This document shows positions 44,414 to 52,661 of a stretch of 64,000 bases of DNA, piece by piece (the first letter of the stretch is position 1; every line of letters starts with the position of its first letter). A program made the translations under genes and the position numbers. The notes under the pieces were generated by a model that did not search any database, was not told the DNA's origin, and saw only the letters and a program-made list of their open reading frames with translations. Origin of the DNA: Acidimangrovimonas pyrenivorans (GTDB lineage Bacteria; Pseudomonadota; Alphaproteobacteria; Rhodobacterales; Rhodobacteraceae); the NCBI RefSeq assembly GCF_042643245.1, contig NZ_JBHRSK010000001.1:62001-126000 (forward strand), read 5' to 3'.

Positions 44414-45670
44414 ATGGCAACGGGGATGCAGATGAACGGCACGGAAACCAGAGAGATCGCCATCGTCGGCGCCGGCGTCATCGGCCTGACCATCGCCTTG
44501 CGGCTGGCGCAGGCGGGGCGCGAGGTGACGCTGATCGACCCGGAGCCGCCGGGCGCCGGCGCCTCCTACGGCAATGCCGGCACCATCGCCGATTACGCGG
44601 TGCAGCCGGTCGGCACGCCCTCGGTGCTGAAGAACCTGCCGTCGCTGCTCTTCGACCGCGACTCGCCGCTGGCGATCCGCCGCGCCGCGTTGCCGACGCT
44701 GGCGCCCTGGCTGCTGCGCTTCGCCCGCCAGTCGCTGCCCGGCGCCGCCCGGCGCAACGCCCGGGCCCTCGGGGAGCTCACCGCCGATGCCGGCCCGTGC
44801 TGGATCGAACTGGCGCGCGAGATCGGCGGCGATGACCTGCTGCGCCGGAACGGCGCGCTCTACCTCTACGACAGCCGCGCCGCGGTCGCGGCCGCCAAGA
44901 CCGACATGGCCAGCCGCCGCGCCCTCGGCGTCACGGTCGAGCTGATCGGGCCCGAAGAGGTCGCCCGGCTGGAACCCGCCCTGCCGCCGGTGCAGGGCGG
45001 CGCCTTCTTCCCCGGGACCGTCTTCGTCGCCGATCCCGGCGCGATGATGGCCCGGCTGGCCGCCGCCGTGGAAGCCGCCGGCGCCCGCTTCCTCACCGCC
45101 CGGGCCGAAGGCCTCGCCCGCACCGCCGCCGGCGTCCGGCTCACCGGCCCCGGCCTCGATCTGTGCGCCGACCGCGTCGTCATCGCCGCCGGCGCCCATT
45201 CCCGCGCCCTGGCCCGGCAGGCCGGCGACCGGGTGCCGCTGGATACCGAACGCGGCTACCACGTCGAATACGACATGGCGGAGCTGCCGCTCGGCCGCCC
45301 CACCAGCCCGACCTCGCGCGGCTTCTACTTCTGCCCGATGGCGGGCCGGCTGCGCGTCGCCGGCACGGTGGAACTGGGCGGCCTGACCGCGCCGCCCTCG
45401 CCGCATCGCATCGCCCGGCTAGACGAGGGCGCCCGCAGCATCTTCCCCGAGCTGCCGCCACCGAGCCGGAGCTGGATGGGCTTCCGCCCCTCGATGCCCG
45501 ACAGCCTGCCCGTCATCGGCCCCTCCAGCGGCGGCGCCGAGGTGCTGCTCGCCTTCGGCCACGGCCATATCGGCCTGACCCTCGCCCCGGTCACCGCGCG
45601 GCTGATCGCCGCCGCCCTCGACGGCCGCGCCAACCAAGAGGCCACGGCCTGCCTGCCGACGCGCTTCTGA
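44414..45670 (+). CDS. FAD-dependent D-amino-acid dehydrogenase-like protein
   Basis: 418 residues. Rossmann motif IAIVGAGVIGLTIALRLAQAG at about 15-35, second motif GYHVEYDM, FAD C-terminal motif HGHIGLTLAPVTARLIAAAL near 380-400; GASYGNAGTIADYAVQPVG is the DadA-like flavin-contact segment. A second Met six codons on (44432) has a GGGG upstream and may be the true start. Likely oxidises a D-amino acid or secondary amine. Last gene of the run starting with the glutamine synthetase remnant. Confidence 0.85.
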   Translation: MATGMQMNGTETREIAIVGAGVIGLTIALRLAQAGREVTLIDPEPPGAGASYGNAGTIADYAVQPVGTPSVLKNLPSLLFDRDSPLAIRRAALPTLAPWLLRFARQSLPGAARRNARALGELTADAGPCWIELAREIGGDDLLRRNGALYLYDSRAAVAAAKTDMASRRALGVTVELIGPEEVARLEPALPPVQGGAFFPGTVFVADPGAMMARLAAAVEAAGARFLTARAEGLARTAAGVRLTGPGLDLCADRVVIAAGAHSRALARQAGDRVPLDTERGYHVEYDMAELPLGRPTSPTSRGFYFCPMAGRLRVAGTVELGGLTAPPSPHRIARLDEGARSIFPELPPPSRSWMGFRPSMPDSLPVIGPSSGGAEVLLAFGHGHIGLTLAPVTARLIAAALDGRANQEATACLPTRF

Positions 45671-45720
45671 TTTCTTCTTTGCTCAAATACTCCCGCCGGA
45701 GGCGTCCGGTCGGGCGCCTC
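45671..45720 (-). repeat. Interspersed hairpin/GGATATTT-type repeat, degenerate copy 5
   Basis: On the minus strand a hairpin GAGGCG...CGCCTC (45699-45720) precedes GGCGGGAGTATTTGAGC and CAAAGAAGAAA, matching the arms of copy 2. Lies between converging genes and touches the ugd stop. Confidence 0.6.
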
Positions 45721-47023
45721 AGCGCCCGACGCCGATATGGGCGTGGAAGCCGGCCTTCTCGACATCCGAGCGATGGTAGAGGTTGCGCAGGTCGGCCATC
45801 CGCGGCGTGGCCATGGTCTCGGCCAGCCGCTTGAGGTCGAGCGCCCGGAACTCGTTCCACTCGGTCAGGGTGACGAGCGCGTCGGCGCCCTCGGCGGCGG
45901 TATAGGCATCCTCGATCCAGGTCACCCCGGGCAGCAGCGCCTCGCCCTCCTTGCGGCCCTGCGGATCGACAACGCGCACCTTCGCCCCGCCGCCCACCAG
46001 CGCCGGCACGATGGTCAGAGACGGCGCCTCGCGCATGTCGTCGGTATTGGGCTTGAAGGTCACGCCCAGCACCGCGATCACCTTGCCGTTGACCGAGCCG
46101 CCGCAGAGATCGGTGATGCGTTCGATCATCCGCCGCTTGACCTGCTCGTTGACCGCGATCACCGTCTCGACGATCTCCATCGGCACCGAGTGGTCCTGGC
46201 CGATCCGGGCCAGCGCGCGGGTGTCCTTGGGAAAGCACGATCCGCCAAAGCCCGGCCCGGCATGGAGGAACTTGTTGCCGATCCGGCCGTCCAGCCCCAT
46301 GCCCTTGCTGACCGCCTTGATGTCGGCGCCGACGCGTTCGCACAGCGCGGCGATCTCGTTGATGAAGGTGATCTTGGTCGCGAGGAAGGCGTTGGCGGCG
46401 TATTTGACCATCTCGGCCGATTCCAGGTCGGTGAAGACGATCGGGAACTCGCGCAGGAAGAGCGGCCGGTAGATGTCGCCCATCACTGCGCGCGCGCGCT
46501 CGGATTCGACGCCGACGACGACCCGGTCGGGGCGCATGAAATCGTCGATCGCCGCGCCCTCGCGCAGGAATTCCGGGTTCGAGACGACGTCGAACGCGGC
46601 CTCGGGATTGGCGGCGCGGATCACCTCTTCGACCTGGCGGTTGGTGCCGACCGGCACCGTCGATTTCGTCACCACCACGGCATAGCCGGTCAGGGCATGG
46701 GCGATCTCTTCCGCCGCCGCCATGACGTAGGTGAGGTCGGCATGGCCATCGCCGCGCCGGGTCGGCGTGCCGACGGCGATGAACACCGCGTCGGCGCCGG
46801 CGACCGCCGCCGCCAGATCGCCGGAGAAGCTCAACCGCCCGGCCTCGACATTCTTCGCCAGCAGCGCGTCCAGTCCGGGCTCGTAGATCGGCACCCCGCC
46901 GGCCTCGAGCATCTCGATCTTCTTCGGGTCCTTGTCGACACAGACGACCTCATGGCCGAAATCCGAGAAACACACCCCGGAAACGAGCCCGACATAGCCC
47001 GTCCCGATCATCGCGATTTTCAT
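45719..47023 (-). CDS. ugd: UDP-glucose 6-dehydrogenase
   Basis: Oxidises UDP-glucose to UDP-glucuronate with two NAD+, a precursor for acidic surface polysaccharides. 434 residues. N-terminal MKIAMIGTGYVGLVSGVCF, central domain with TDLESAEMVKYAANAFLATKITF, catalytic Cys near 264 in GPGFGGSCFPKDTRAL, and the C-terminal UDP-binding GVTFKPNTDDMREAPS. Length normal. Single gene. Confidence 0.96.
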   Translation of the reverse strand: MKIAMIGTGYVGLVSGVCFSDFGHEVVCVDKDPKKIEMLEAGGVPIYEPGLDALLAKNVEAGRLSFSGDLAAAVAGADAVFIAVGTPTRRGDGHADLTYVMAAAEEIAHALTGYAVVVTKSTVPVGTNRQVEEVIRAANPEAAFDVVSNPEFLREGAAIDDFMRPDRVVVGVESERARAVMGDIYRPLFLREFPIVFTDLESAEMVKYAANAFLATKITFINEIAALCERVGADIKAVSKGMGLDGRIGNKFLHAGPGFGGSCFPKDTRALARIGQDHSVPMEIVETVIAVNEQVKRRMIERITDLCGGSVNGKVIAVLGVTFKPNTDDMREAPSLTIVPALVGGGAKVRVVDPQGRKEGEALLPGVTWIEDAYTAAEGADALVTLTEWNEFRALDLKRLAETMATPRMADLRNLYHRSDVEKAGFHAHIGVGR

Positions 47024-47206
47024 GGCACCGTCCTTGCTGCGCCCCTAGACCCAGTATCCGGGATGCGCCATCGGCAGAGAACTGTCAACGTCGCCGGGGG
47101 CCGTCTGCCGGCCCGGTGAGAGCCGCTCGATAGCGTTCCGGTGCCAAAAAGACCGCGCTTGCCAGCCCCTCCGCGCTCTGCTCTGCTCGGCCGCGAGGAG
47201 ACCGCC

Positions 47207-48865
47207 ATGCCCCAGCCGATCCGCCGGATCCTGTTCATCATGTTCGACCAGCTGCGCTGGGACTACCTGTCCTGCGCCGGCCACCCGCATCTGCAGACGC
47301 CGCATATCGACGCGCTGGCGGCCCGGGGCGTGCGCTTCACCCGCGCCTATTGCCAGTCGCCGGTCTGCGGCGCGAGCCGGATGAGCACCTATACCGGCCG
47401 CTACGTCCATTCCCACGGCGCCGCCTATAACGGCTATCCGCTCAAGGTCGGCGAGCTGACGCTGGGCGACCATCTGCGCAGGATCGGCATGGACAGCTGG
47501 CTGGTCGGCAAGACCCATATGCGCGCCGATGCCGAGGGGATGGCGCGGCTCGGCCTGGCACCGGACAGCGTGATCGGGGCGCGGGTCGCCGAATGCGGCT
47601 TCGACATCTTCACCCGCGACGACGGGCTCTGGGCCGAGGGGCCGGACGGGTTCTACGACAGCCGGCGCTCGCCCTATAACGAATACCTCAAGGCGCAGGG
47701 CTATGACGGCGAAAACCCCTGGGCCAGCCATGCCAATGCCGGCGTCGACGAGGACGGGCAGATCGCCAGCGGCTGGTTCATGCGCCATGCCGACCGGCCG
47801 GCCAATATCCGCGAGGAGGACAGCGAGACGCCATGGCTGACCGCGCGCGCGATGGATTTCATCGAGCAGGCGCAGGCGCCGTGGCTGTGCCACCTGAGCT
47901 ACATCAAGCCGCACTGGCCCTATATCGTCCCCGCCCCCTATCACGCGATGTACGGGCCGGAACATGTGCCGCCCGCCGTCCGCGACGCGCGCGAGCGCCA
48001 GAACCCGCACCCCATCTTCGGCGCCTTCCAGGCCAACGCGATCGGCCGGGCATTCTCGCGCGACGAGGTGCGCGAGAAGGTGATCCCGGCCTATATGGGC
48101 CTGATCAAGCAATGCGACGACCAGATGGGGCGGCTCATCGGCCGGCTCGAGGAAACCGGGCGGATGGGCGACACGATGATCGTGCTGACCTCGGATCACG
48201 GCGATTACCTGGGCGACCACTGGCTGGGCGAGAAGGACCTGTTCCACGAGCCCTCGGTCAAGGTGCCGCTGATCGTCTACGACCCGCGCCCCGAGGCCGA
48301 CGCCACCCGCGGCGGCACCTGCGACGCGCTGGTCGAGCAGATCGACCTTGCCGCCAGCTTCATCGACGCCGCCGGCGGCGCGGTGCCCGACCATATCGTC
48401 GAGGGCCGCTCGCTGCTGCCCTTCCTGCACGGCGAGGTGCCCGAGGACTGGCGCGATTTCGCGGTCAGCGAATACGATTACGCCACCTCGCCGATGGCGG
48501 CGAAGCTGGGCGTCGCCCCGCGCGACGCGCGGCTGTTCATGGTGGCCGACAAGCGGTGGAAGTTCATCCATGCCGAGGGCGGTTTCCGGCCGATGCTGTT
48601 CGACATGGAAAGCGACCCGCAGGAGCTGCACGACCTCGGCGACAGTGCCGAGCATGGCGAGGTGATCGCGATGATGCAGGAGCGGCTGGCCCGCTGGGGG
48701 CGGCGGATGTCGCAGCGCACGACACGCTCGGACGCCGAGATCCTCGCCGGGCGCGGCGGCTCGGACCGGCGCGGCATCCTGCTGGGGGTCTATGACGAGG
48801 GCGAGTGCGATCCCGAGGTGACGGCGAAATATCGCGGCACGGCTGGGCAAAGGTTCGATCTCTGA
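47207..48865 (+). CDS. Sulfatase-like hydrolase, phosphonate monoester hydrolase type
   Basis: Alkaline-phosphatase superfamily enzyme, 552 residues. N-terminal IRRILFIMFDQLRWDY carries the metal-binding Asp. The nucleophile Cys near 54 lies in SPVCGASRMSTYTGRY, fitting the C-x-(P/A)-x-R sulfatase motif where Cys becomes formylglycine; TSDHGDYLGDHWLGEKDLFHEPSVKVPL holds the other metal ligands. GRYVHSHGAAYNG and SYIKPHWPYIVPAPYHAMY resemble phosphonate monoester/phosphodiester hydrolases. Substrate (sulfate ester or phosphonate) uncertain. ATG has GAGGAGACC upstream. Confidence 0.85.
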   Translation: MPQPIRRILFIMFDQLRWDYLSCAGHPHLQTPHIDALAARGVRFTRAYCQSPVCGASRMSTYTGRYVHSHGAAYNGYPLKVGELTLGDHLRRIGMDSWLVGKTHMRADAEGMARLGLAPDSVIGARVAECGFDIFTRDDGLWAEGPDGFYDSRRSPYNEYLKAQGYDGENPWASHANAGVDEDGQIASGWFMRHADRPANIREEDSETPWLTARAMDFIEQAQAPWLCHLSYIKPHWPYIVPAPYHAMYGPEHVPPAVRDARERQNPHPIFGAFQANAIGRAFSRDEVREKVIPAYMGLIKQCDDQMGRLIGRLEETGRMGDTMIVLTSDHGDYLGDHWLGEKDLFHEPSVKVPLIVYDPRPEADATRGGTCDALVEQIDLAASFIDAAGGAVPDHIVEGRSLLPFLHGEVPEDWRDFAVSEYDYATSPMAAKLGVAPRDARLFMVADKRWKFIHAEGGFRPMLFDMESDPQELHDLGDSAEHGEVIAMMQERLARWGRRMSQRTTRSDAEILAGRGGSDRRGILLGVYDEGECDPEVTAKYRGTAGQRFDL

Positions 48866-49234
48866 CGACGGGGAGGCGACGAAGCGGCAGTGCCAAGAAA
48901 ACGTCGTTCCGCCTGCAGACGGAACCGGCCCGCTTCAGCCCCTGTCGCGCCCTTCCCACCTTGTCCGACATGAGCAGGGCATGTGCCTGCCCGTGGAGTG
49001 GCGCCCGCAACCATCGAAGCTGATGCTTCATGGTAGCCAAGCCCCTCTGAATTGTGAGCGAAGCACGCAGATGGCCAAAGCGCCAGCCCGCCGGGACGGG
49101 CAGGCGCTCGCCCTGCGCGGTTCCAGCGCGCACCGGGCGGAGGTGCGCAGCAAATATCGCAATGTCAGGGGAAACGAAATTTTCAAGTAGCGGTCTTCAC
49201 CGCCCCGCATCGCCGCCGGAGGAAAGGCCTGCCT
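48866..49234. other. Gene-free stretch between sulfatase and aldose epimerase genes
   Basis: About 370 bases without a credible gene; the two flanking genes converge here. Contains the second copy of the structured element (48974-49138). No terminator with a T run is clear. Confidence 0.7.
48974..49138. repeat. Structured interspersed element of about 170 bases, copy B
   Basis: Second copy of the element at 30901-31065, same orientation. Left end GCAGGG...GTGCCTGCCCGTGG, right conserved block starts CCAAAGCGCCAGCCCGCC near 49074 and ends near 49138 with ACCGGGCG; only a few bases differ over about 60. Hairpins GCAGG...CCTGC (left) and CCCG...CGGG are kept. Confidence 0.7.
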
Positions 49235-50239
49235 CTACCCCGCCTCCACCCGCTCGAACTGCCAGCGCGTGACCTGTTCGTAGCGCCCGCCCGGCGCCAG
49301 CGTCACGCTGGGAAAGCCGGGGTGGTTGGGCGCGTCGGGCCAACGCTGGGCCTCGAGCGCGAGGCCGGCGAAGGGGCCGTAGGGCTGGCCGGCATGGCCG
49401 GGATAGGCGCCGGAGTTCACCCCGCGGCCATCATAGACCTGCAGCCCGGGCTCCGTCGTCTCCATCACCATCCGAACGCCCTTGGCCCCGATCAGTTCGG
49501 CCACCGGGGTCAGCGCGCGCGGCGACCGGGCGAGGCAGAAGCAATGGTCGAAGCCCTCGCTGAGATCAAGGCTGCGCCCGCCCCGCAGGTCGAAGGCGCC
49601 GGTGACCGGCCGCGCCTCGCCGGTCGGCAGGCCCTCGTCGGTGACCGGCAGGTAGCGATCGGCCGCCACCCGCAGCCGGTGACCGGCGTAATCGGCGCTG
49701 CCGTCGAGGTTCCAGTAGCTGTGATTGGCCAGGCCCATCAGGGTCGGCGCGTCGCTGGTGGCACTCAGGGTCAGGGTCAGCTCGAAACCGGCGGTGAGGG
49801 CATATTCGGCGGTGATCTCGCGATTGCCGGGGAACCCCTGGGCACCGTCCTCCAGCGCCAGCCGCAGCACCAGCCGATGCTCTTCGGCCTCGACGATCTC
49901 CCACAGCTGCGCCTGGGTGCCGTGCGCCCCGCCATGCAGCAGCACCGCGCCCTCGTTGGCGGGAAAGTCGTAGCGGCGCCCGGCGATCACCGCCGTCGCG
50001 CCGCCGATCCGGTTGGCCACCGGCCCGACAATGGCGCCGAAATAGGCCAGCGGCCCTTCATAGGCCGCCACCACGTCCGAGCCCAGCGTCAGGCTGTAGG
50101 GCGTGCCGGCCAGCCGCAGATCCTGCAGCACCGCGCCGCGGGTCAGCACGACCGCCGTCAGTTCTCCGCGTTGCAGGCGCACGGCCTGCACCGCGCGCCC
50201 ATCCGACAGGGTTCCGAAGGACCGGATATCGGCCGCCAT
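49235..50239 (-). CDS. galM: Aldose 1-epimerase (galactose mutarotase family)
   Basis: Interconverts alpha and beta anomers of hexoses. 334 residues from the ATG at 50237-50239, which has GGAGGGCGCG before it. Motifs: GAIVGPVANRIGGATAVIAG, LHGGAHGTQAQLWE (His), GLANHSYWNLDG (catalytic His), and the Glu in GLALEAQRWPDAPNHPGFPSV. Stands alone, convergent with the sulfatase gene. Confidence 0.92.
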   Translation of the reverse strand: MAADIRSFGTLSDGRAVQAVRLQRGELTAVVLTRGAVLQDLRLAGTPYSLTLGSDVVAAYEGPLAYFGAIVGPVANRIGGATAVIAGRRYDFPANEGAVLLHGGAHGTQAQLWEIVEAEEHRLVLRLALEDGAQGFPGNREITAEYALTAGFELTLTLSATSDAPTLMGLANHSYWNLDGSADYAGHRLRVAADRYLPVTDEGLPTGEARPVTGAFDLRGGRSLDLSEGFDHCFCLARSPRALTPVAELIGAKGVRMVMETTEPGLQVYDGRGVNSGAYPGHAGQPYGPFAGLALEAQRWPDAPNHPGFPSVTLAPGGRYEQVTRWQFERVEAG

Positions 50240-50319
50240 CGCGCCCTCCTTGCAGCTGCCCGCCTTCAGGCTTTCCACGCCGGGCCGGTGCGGTCAACCC
50301 GCGCGGGCCGTCATGCCGG

Positions 50320-51270
50320 TCACTCTGTCGCGCAATCGGCGATCGTCTGCGCCAGACCGTCGATCAGCGTGACATAGAGGCCCGGGCCGCGGTCGAGCAG
50401 CGTGCCCGCGGGATCGAGCGGGCGCCCCAGCCGGGCACCGGTGCCTTCGGCCACCGCCGCGACCAGCTTGGGGTCCTGGTCGGCATCGGGGAAAACGCAG
50501 GCATGGCCGTAGGATTTCAACCTGGCCCGGATCTCGGCCAGCCGCGCCGCCCCGGGCCGCGCCGCGTCGCCCAGCGCGACGGCGCCGACGATGTTGATGC
50601 CGTAATGCTTGGCGAAATAGCCGAAGGCGTCATGCGCGACCACCAGCGGCACGGTGGCGACCGGCGCCAGCAGCGCCTGGTTGCGGGCATCGGCGGCCGC
50701 GATCCCGGCCTTGGCCTCGGCCGCGTTGGCGCGATAGGTCGCCGCATGCTCGGGGTCGCGGGCGGCGAGATCGTCGGCGATCACGTCAAGCCAGTGCTCG
50801 GCATTGGCCGGGTCGAGCCAGGCATGGGGGTTCAGCCCCTCGTGGTGATGCCCCTCTTCGTGGTCATGGTCGTGATCCCCGGCCGCCGCCGCGTCGCGAT
50901 CCTGGTCGTGGTCGTCGTCCGCGCCGGCGGCGAAGTCCAGGGTGAAGGTCCCGGGCGCATGCAGCAGCGCCACCGCGTTCTCGGCCCCGCCGACGCCTTT
51001 CAGCGCCCGGTCGAGCCACGGCGTCAGCTCGGGCCCGATCCAGAAGATCAGGTCGGCCCGGGTCAGCCCCGCCGCCTGCGACGGGCGCAGCTGGAACTCG
51101 TGCGGGCTGGCGCCGCGCCCGAGCAGCACCTCGGGCGTGCCCAGGTCGCCCATCACCTGGGCCACCAGCGACTGGACCGGCGGGATATCGGTGACGACGC
51201 GGGGCACCTCGGCCCGGGCCATGCCGGCAACGGCGACGAGAATGGCGGCGACAAGGGCGGATCTGCGCAT
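50320..51270 (-). CDS. znuA: High-affinity zinc uptake periplasmic binding protein ZnuA
   Basis: Zinc-binding component of ZnuABC, 316 residues. Sec signal MRRSALVAAILVAVAGMARA (1-20). Cluster A-I motifs: SPHEFQLRPSQ (His near 56), the His/Asp-rich loop about 121-147 (DDDHDQDRD, GDHDHDHEEGHHHEG), LNPHAWLDP, PLVVAHDAFGYFAKHYG (His) and VFPDADQDPK (Asp in place of Glu is common). The His loop marks zinc rather than manganese specificity. Divergent from zur, 90 bases away, with Zur boxes in between. Confidence 0.95.
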   Translation of the reverse strand: MRRSALVAAILVAVAGMARAEVPRVVTDIPPVQSLVAQVMGDLGTPEVLLGRGASPHEFQLRPSQAAGLTRADLIFWIGPELTPWLDRALKGVGGAENAVALLHAPGTFTLDFAAGADDDHDQDRDAAAAGDHDHDHEEGHHHEGLNPHAWLDPANAEHWLDVIADDLAARDPEHAATYRANAAEAKAGIAAADARNQALLAPVATVPLVVAHDAFGYFAKHYGINIVGAVALGDAARPGAARLAEIRARLKSYGHACVFPDADQDPKLVAAVAEGTGARLGRPLDPAGTLLDRGPGLYVTLIDGLAQTIADCATE

Positions 51271-51311
51271 CGGGAACCTCCGGGGATTGTGTAACGGGAT
51301 GGCATATCGTA

Positions 51312-51326
51312 TGTTATATAATAACA
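51312..51326. promoter_or_regulatory. Zur box 1
   Basis: TGTTAT-ATA-ATAACA, a perfect inverted repeat with 6-base arms, matching the Zur operator (GTTATA..TATAAC type). It lies 42 bases before the znuA ATG (minus) and 35 before the zur ATG (plus), and contains a TATAAT that could be the -10 of the zur promoter. Confidence 0.8.
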
Positions 51327-51336
51327 AGTCAAGAGA

Positions 51337-51351
51337 TGTAATAGCATAACA
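51337..51351. promoter_or_regulatory. Zur box 2
   Basis: TGTAAT-AGC-ATAACA, same 6-3-6 architecture as the first box with one base different in each arm, centred 25 bases (about two and a half helical turns) away. Ten bases before the zur start. Confidence 0.6.
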
Positions 51352-51360
51352 GCGGTCAAA

Positions 51361-51864
51361 ATGCCTAGCTCCTCCGACACCCCCGACCGGGCCGGCACGG
51401 CCTTCAGCCGCCACGACCACGATGTCTGCACCGCCGACGTGCTCGACCGCGTCGAGGCCTTGAGCGCCGATCGCGGCGTGCGGCTGACGCCGGTGCGGCG
51501 CCGCACACTGGAAATCCTGCTCGAGGCGCATCGGGCGATTGGGGCCTATGATGTGCTCGAGCGGCTGGGCGCGGAAGGATACGGCAAGCAGCCGCCGGTG
51601 GCCTACCGGGCGCTCGACTTCCTTGTCGATCAGGGCTTCGTCCACCGCATCCGCCGGCTCAACGCCTTCACCGCCTGCGTCCACCCGGGAGAGTTCCACA
51701 CCCCGGTCTTCCTGATCTGCCGCAATTGCGACAACGTCGCCGAGGCGCCGGGCGACGACGTCCATACCGCGCTGGTCGCCGCCGGCGACGGCCTCGGCTT
51801 CACCATCGAACGCGCCACGCTCGAGGCGCTCGGCCTCTGCCCCCAGTGCCAGGCCAAGCAATGA
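51361..51864 (+). CDS. zur: Fur-family zinc uptake regulator Zur
   Basis: Zinc-sensing repressor of uptake genes; 167 residues. Winged helix with GVRLTPVRRRTLEILLEAH and KQPPVAYRALDFLVDQGFVHRI; structural zinc site formed by two CxxC pairs, CRNC (near 120) and CPQC near the end. N-terminal HDHD and the FTACVHPGEFHTPVFLICRNCD block match Zur rather than Fur. Overlaps znuC by 4 bases, so it is made with the ATPase and repressed by itself. Confidence 0.95.
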   Translation: MPSSSDTPDRAGTAFSRHDHDVCTADVLDRVEALSADRGVRLTPVRRRTLEILLEAHRAIGAYDVLERLGAEGYGKQPPVAYRALDFLVDQGFVHRIRRLNAFTACVHPGEFHTPVFLICRNCDNVAEAPGDDVHTALVAAGDGLGFTIERATLEALGLCPQCQAKQ

Positions 51865-52661
51865 GCCTGATCGCGGCGGAGAACCTGACGGTCCGCTTCG
51901 GCGGCAGCCCGGTGCTGGACGGCGTCGACCTGTCGGTCGAACCCGGCGAGATCGTCACCATCGTCGGCCCCAACGGCTCGGGCAAGTCAACCCTGCTGCG
52001 CAGCCTGCTGGGCATCCAGAAGCCCAGCGCCGGCAAGGTGACGCGCAAGCGCGGGCTGCGGCTGGGCTATGTGCCGCAGAAACTGCATGTCGGCCCGGAC
52101 ATGCCGATGACCGTGCGCCGCTTCCTCGCCCTGCCGCATCGCCCCGGCGCGGCCGACGCCGCCGCGGCGCTGGCCCGGGTCGGCATGGCCGGGATGGAAG
52201 GGCGGCAGCTCATCGGCCTGTCGGGGGGCCAGTTCCAGCGCGTGCTGCTGGCCCGCGCCCTGCTGGCGCGGCCGGAACTGCTGGTGCTGGACGAGCCGAC
52301 GCAGGGGCTGGACCAGCCCGGCGAGGCCGCCTTCTACAAGCTGATCGAGGAGGTGCGGCGGGAATATGGATGCGCCATCCTGATGGTCAGCCACGACCTG
52401 CACGTGGTGATGAGCGCCTCGGACCGCGTCATCTGCCTCAATCACCATGTCTGCTGCGCCGGCACGCCGCATGTCGTCTCGAACGCGCCGGAATACCGGG
52501 CGCTGTTCGGCTACGGCACCGGCGGGGCGCTGGCGCTCTACCAGCACGATCACGACCATAATCATGGGCACGATCACGATCACGGGCACGATCACGGGCC
52601 CGATCATGCCCACGAAAACGACCACGCTCACCCCCAGACGCACGAGCACAGCGATGCCTGA
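51861..52661 (+). CDS. znuC: Zinc ABC transporter ATP-binding protein ZnuC
   Basis: 266 residues. Walker A GPNGSGKS near 36-43, signature LSGGQFQRVLLARALLARPELLVLDEPTQGLDQ, H-loop VSHDLHVV. After the ATPase domain (about 230) the tail HDHDHNHGHDHDHGHDHGP... is a run of His-Asp/Gly pairs, an unusually long zinc-binding tail of about 40 residues for a ZnuC; it may store or hand over zinc or sense it. The stop overlaps znuB. Confidence 0.95.
   Translation: MSLIAAENLTVRFGGSPVLDGVDLSVEPGEIVTIVGPNGSGKSTLLRSLLGIQKPSAGKVTRKRGLRLGYVPQKLHVGPDMPMTVRRFLALPHRPGAADAAAALARVGMAGMEGRQLIGLSGGQFQRVLLARALLARPELLVLDEPTQGLDQPGEAAFYKLIEEVRREYGCAILMVSHDLHVVMSASDRVICLNHHVCCAGTPHVVSNAPEYRALFGYGTGGALALYQHDHDHNHGHDHDHGHDHGPDHAHENDHAHPQTHEHSDA

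Noticed and set aside
51288..51304. A third Zur box TGTAAC-GGG-ATGGCA
   Set aside because: Only 4 of 6 matches in each arm; kept out as too weak.
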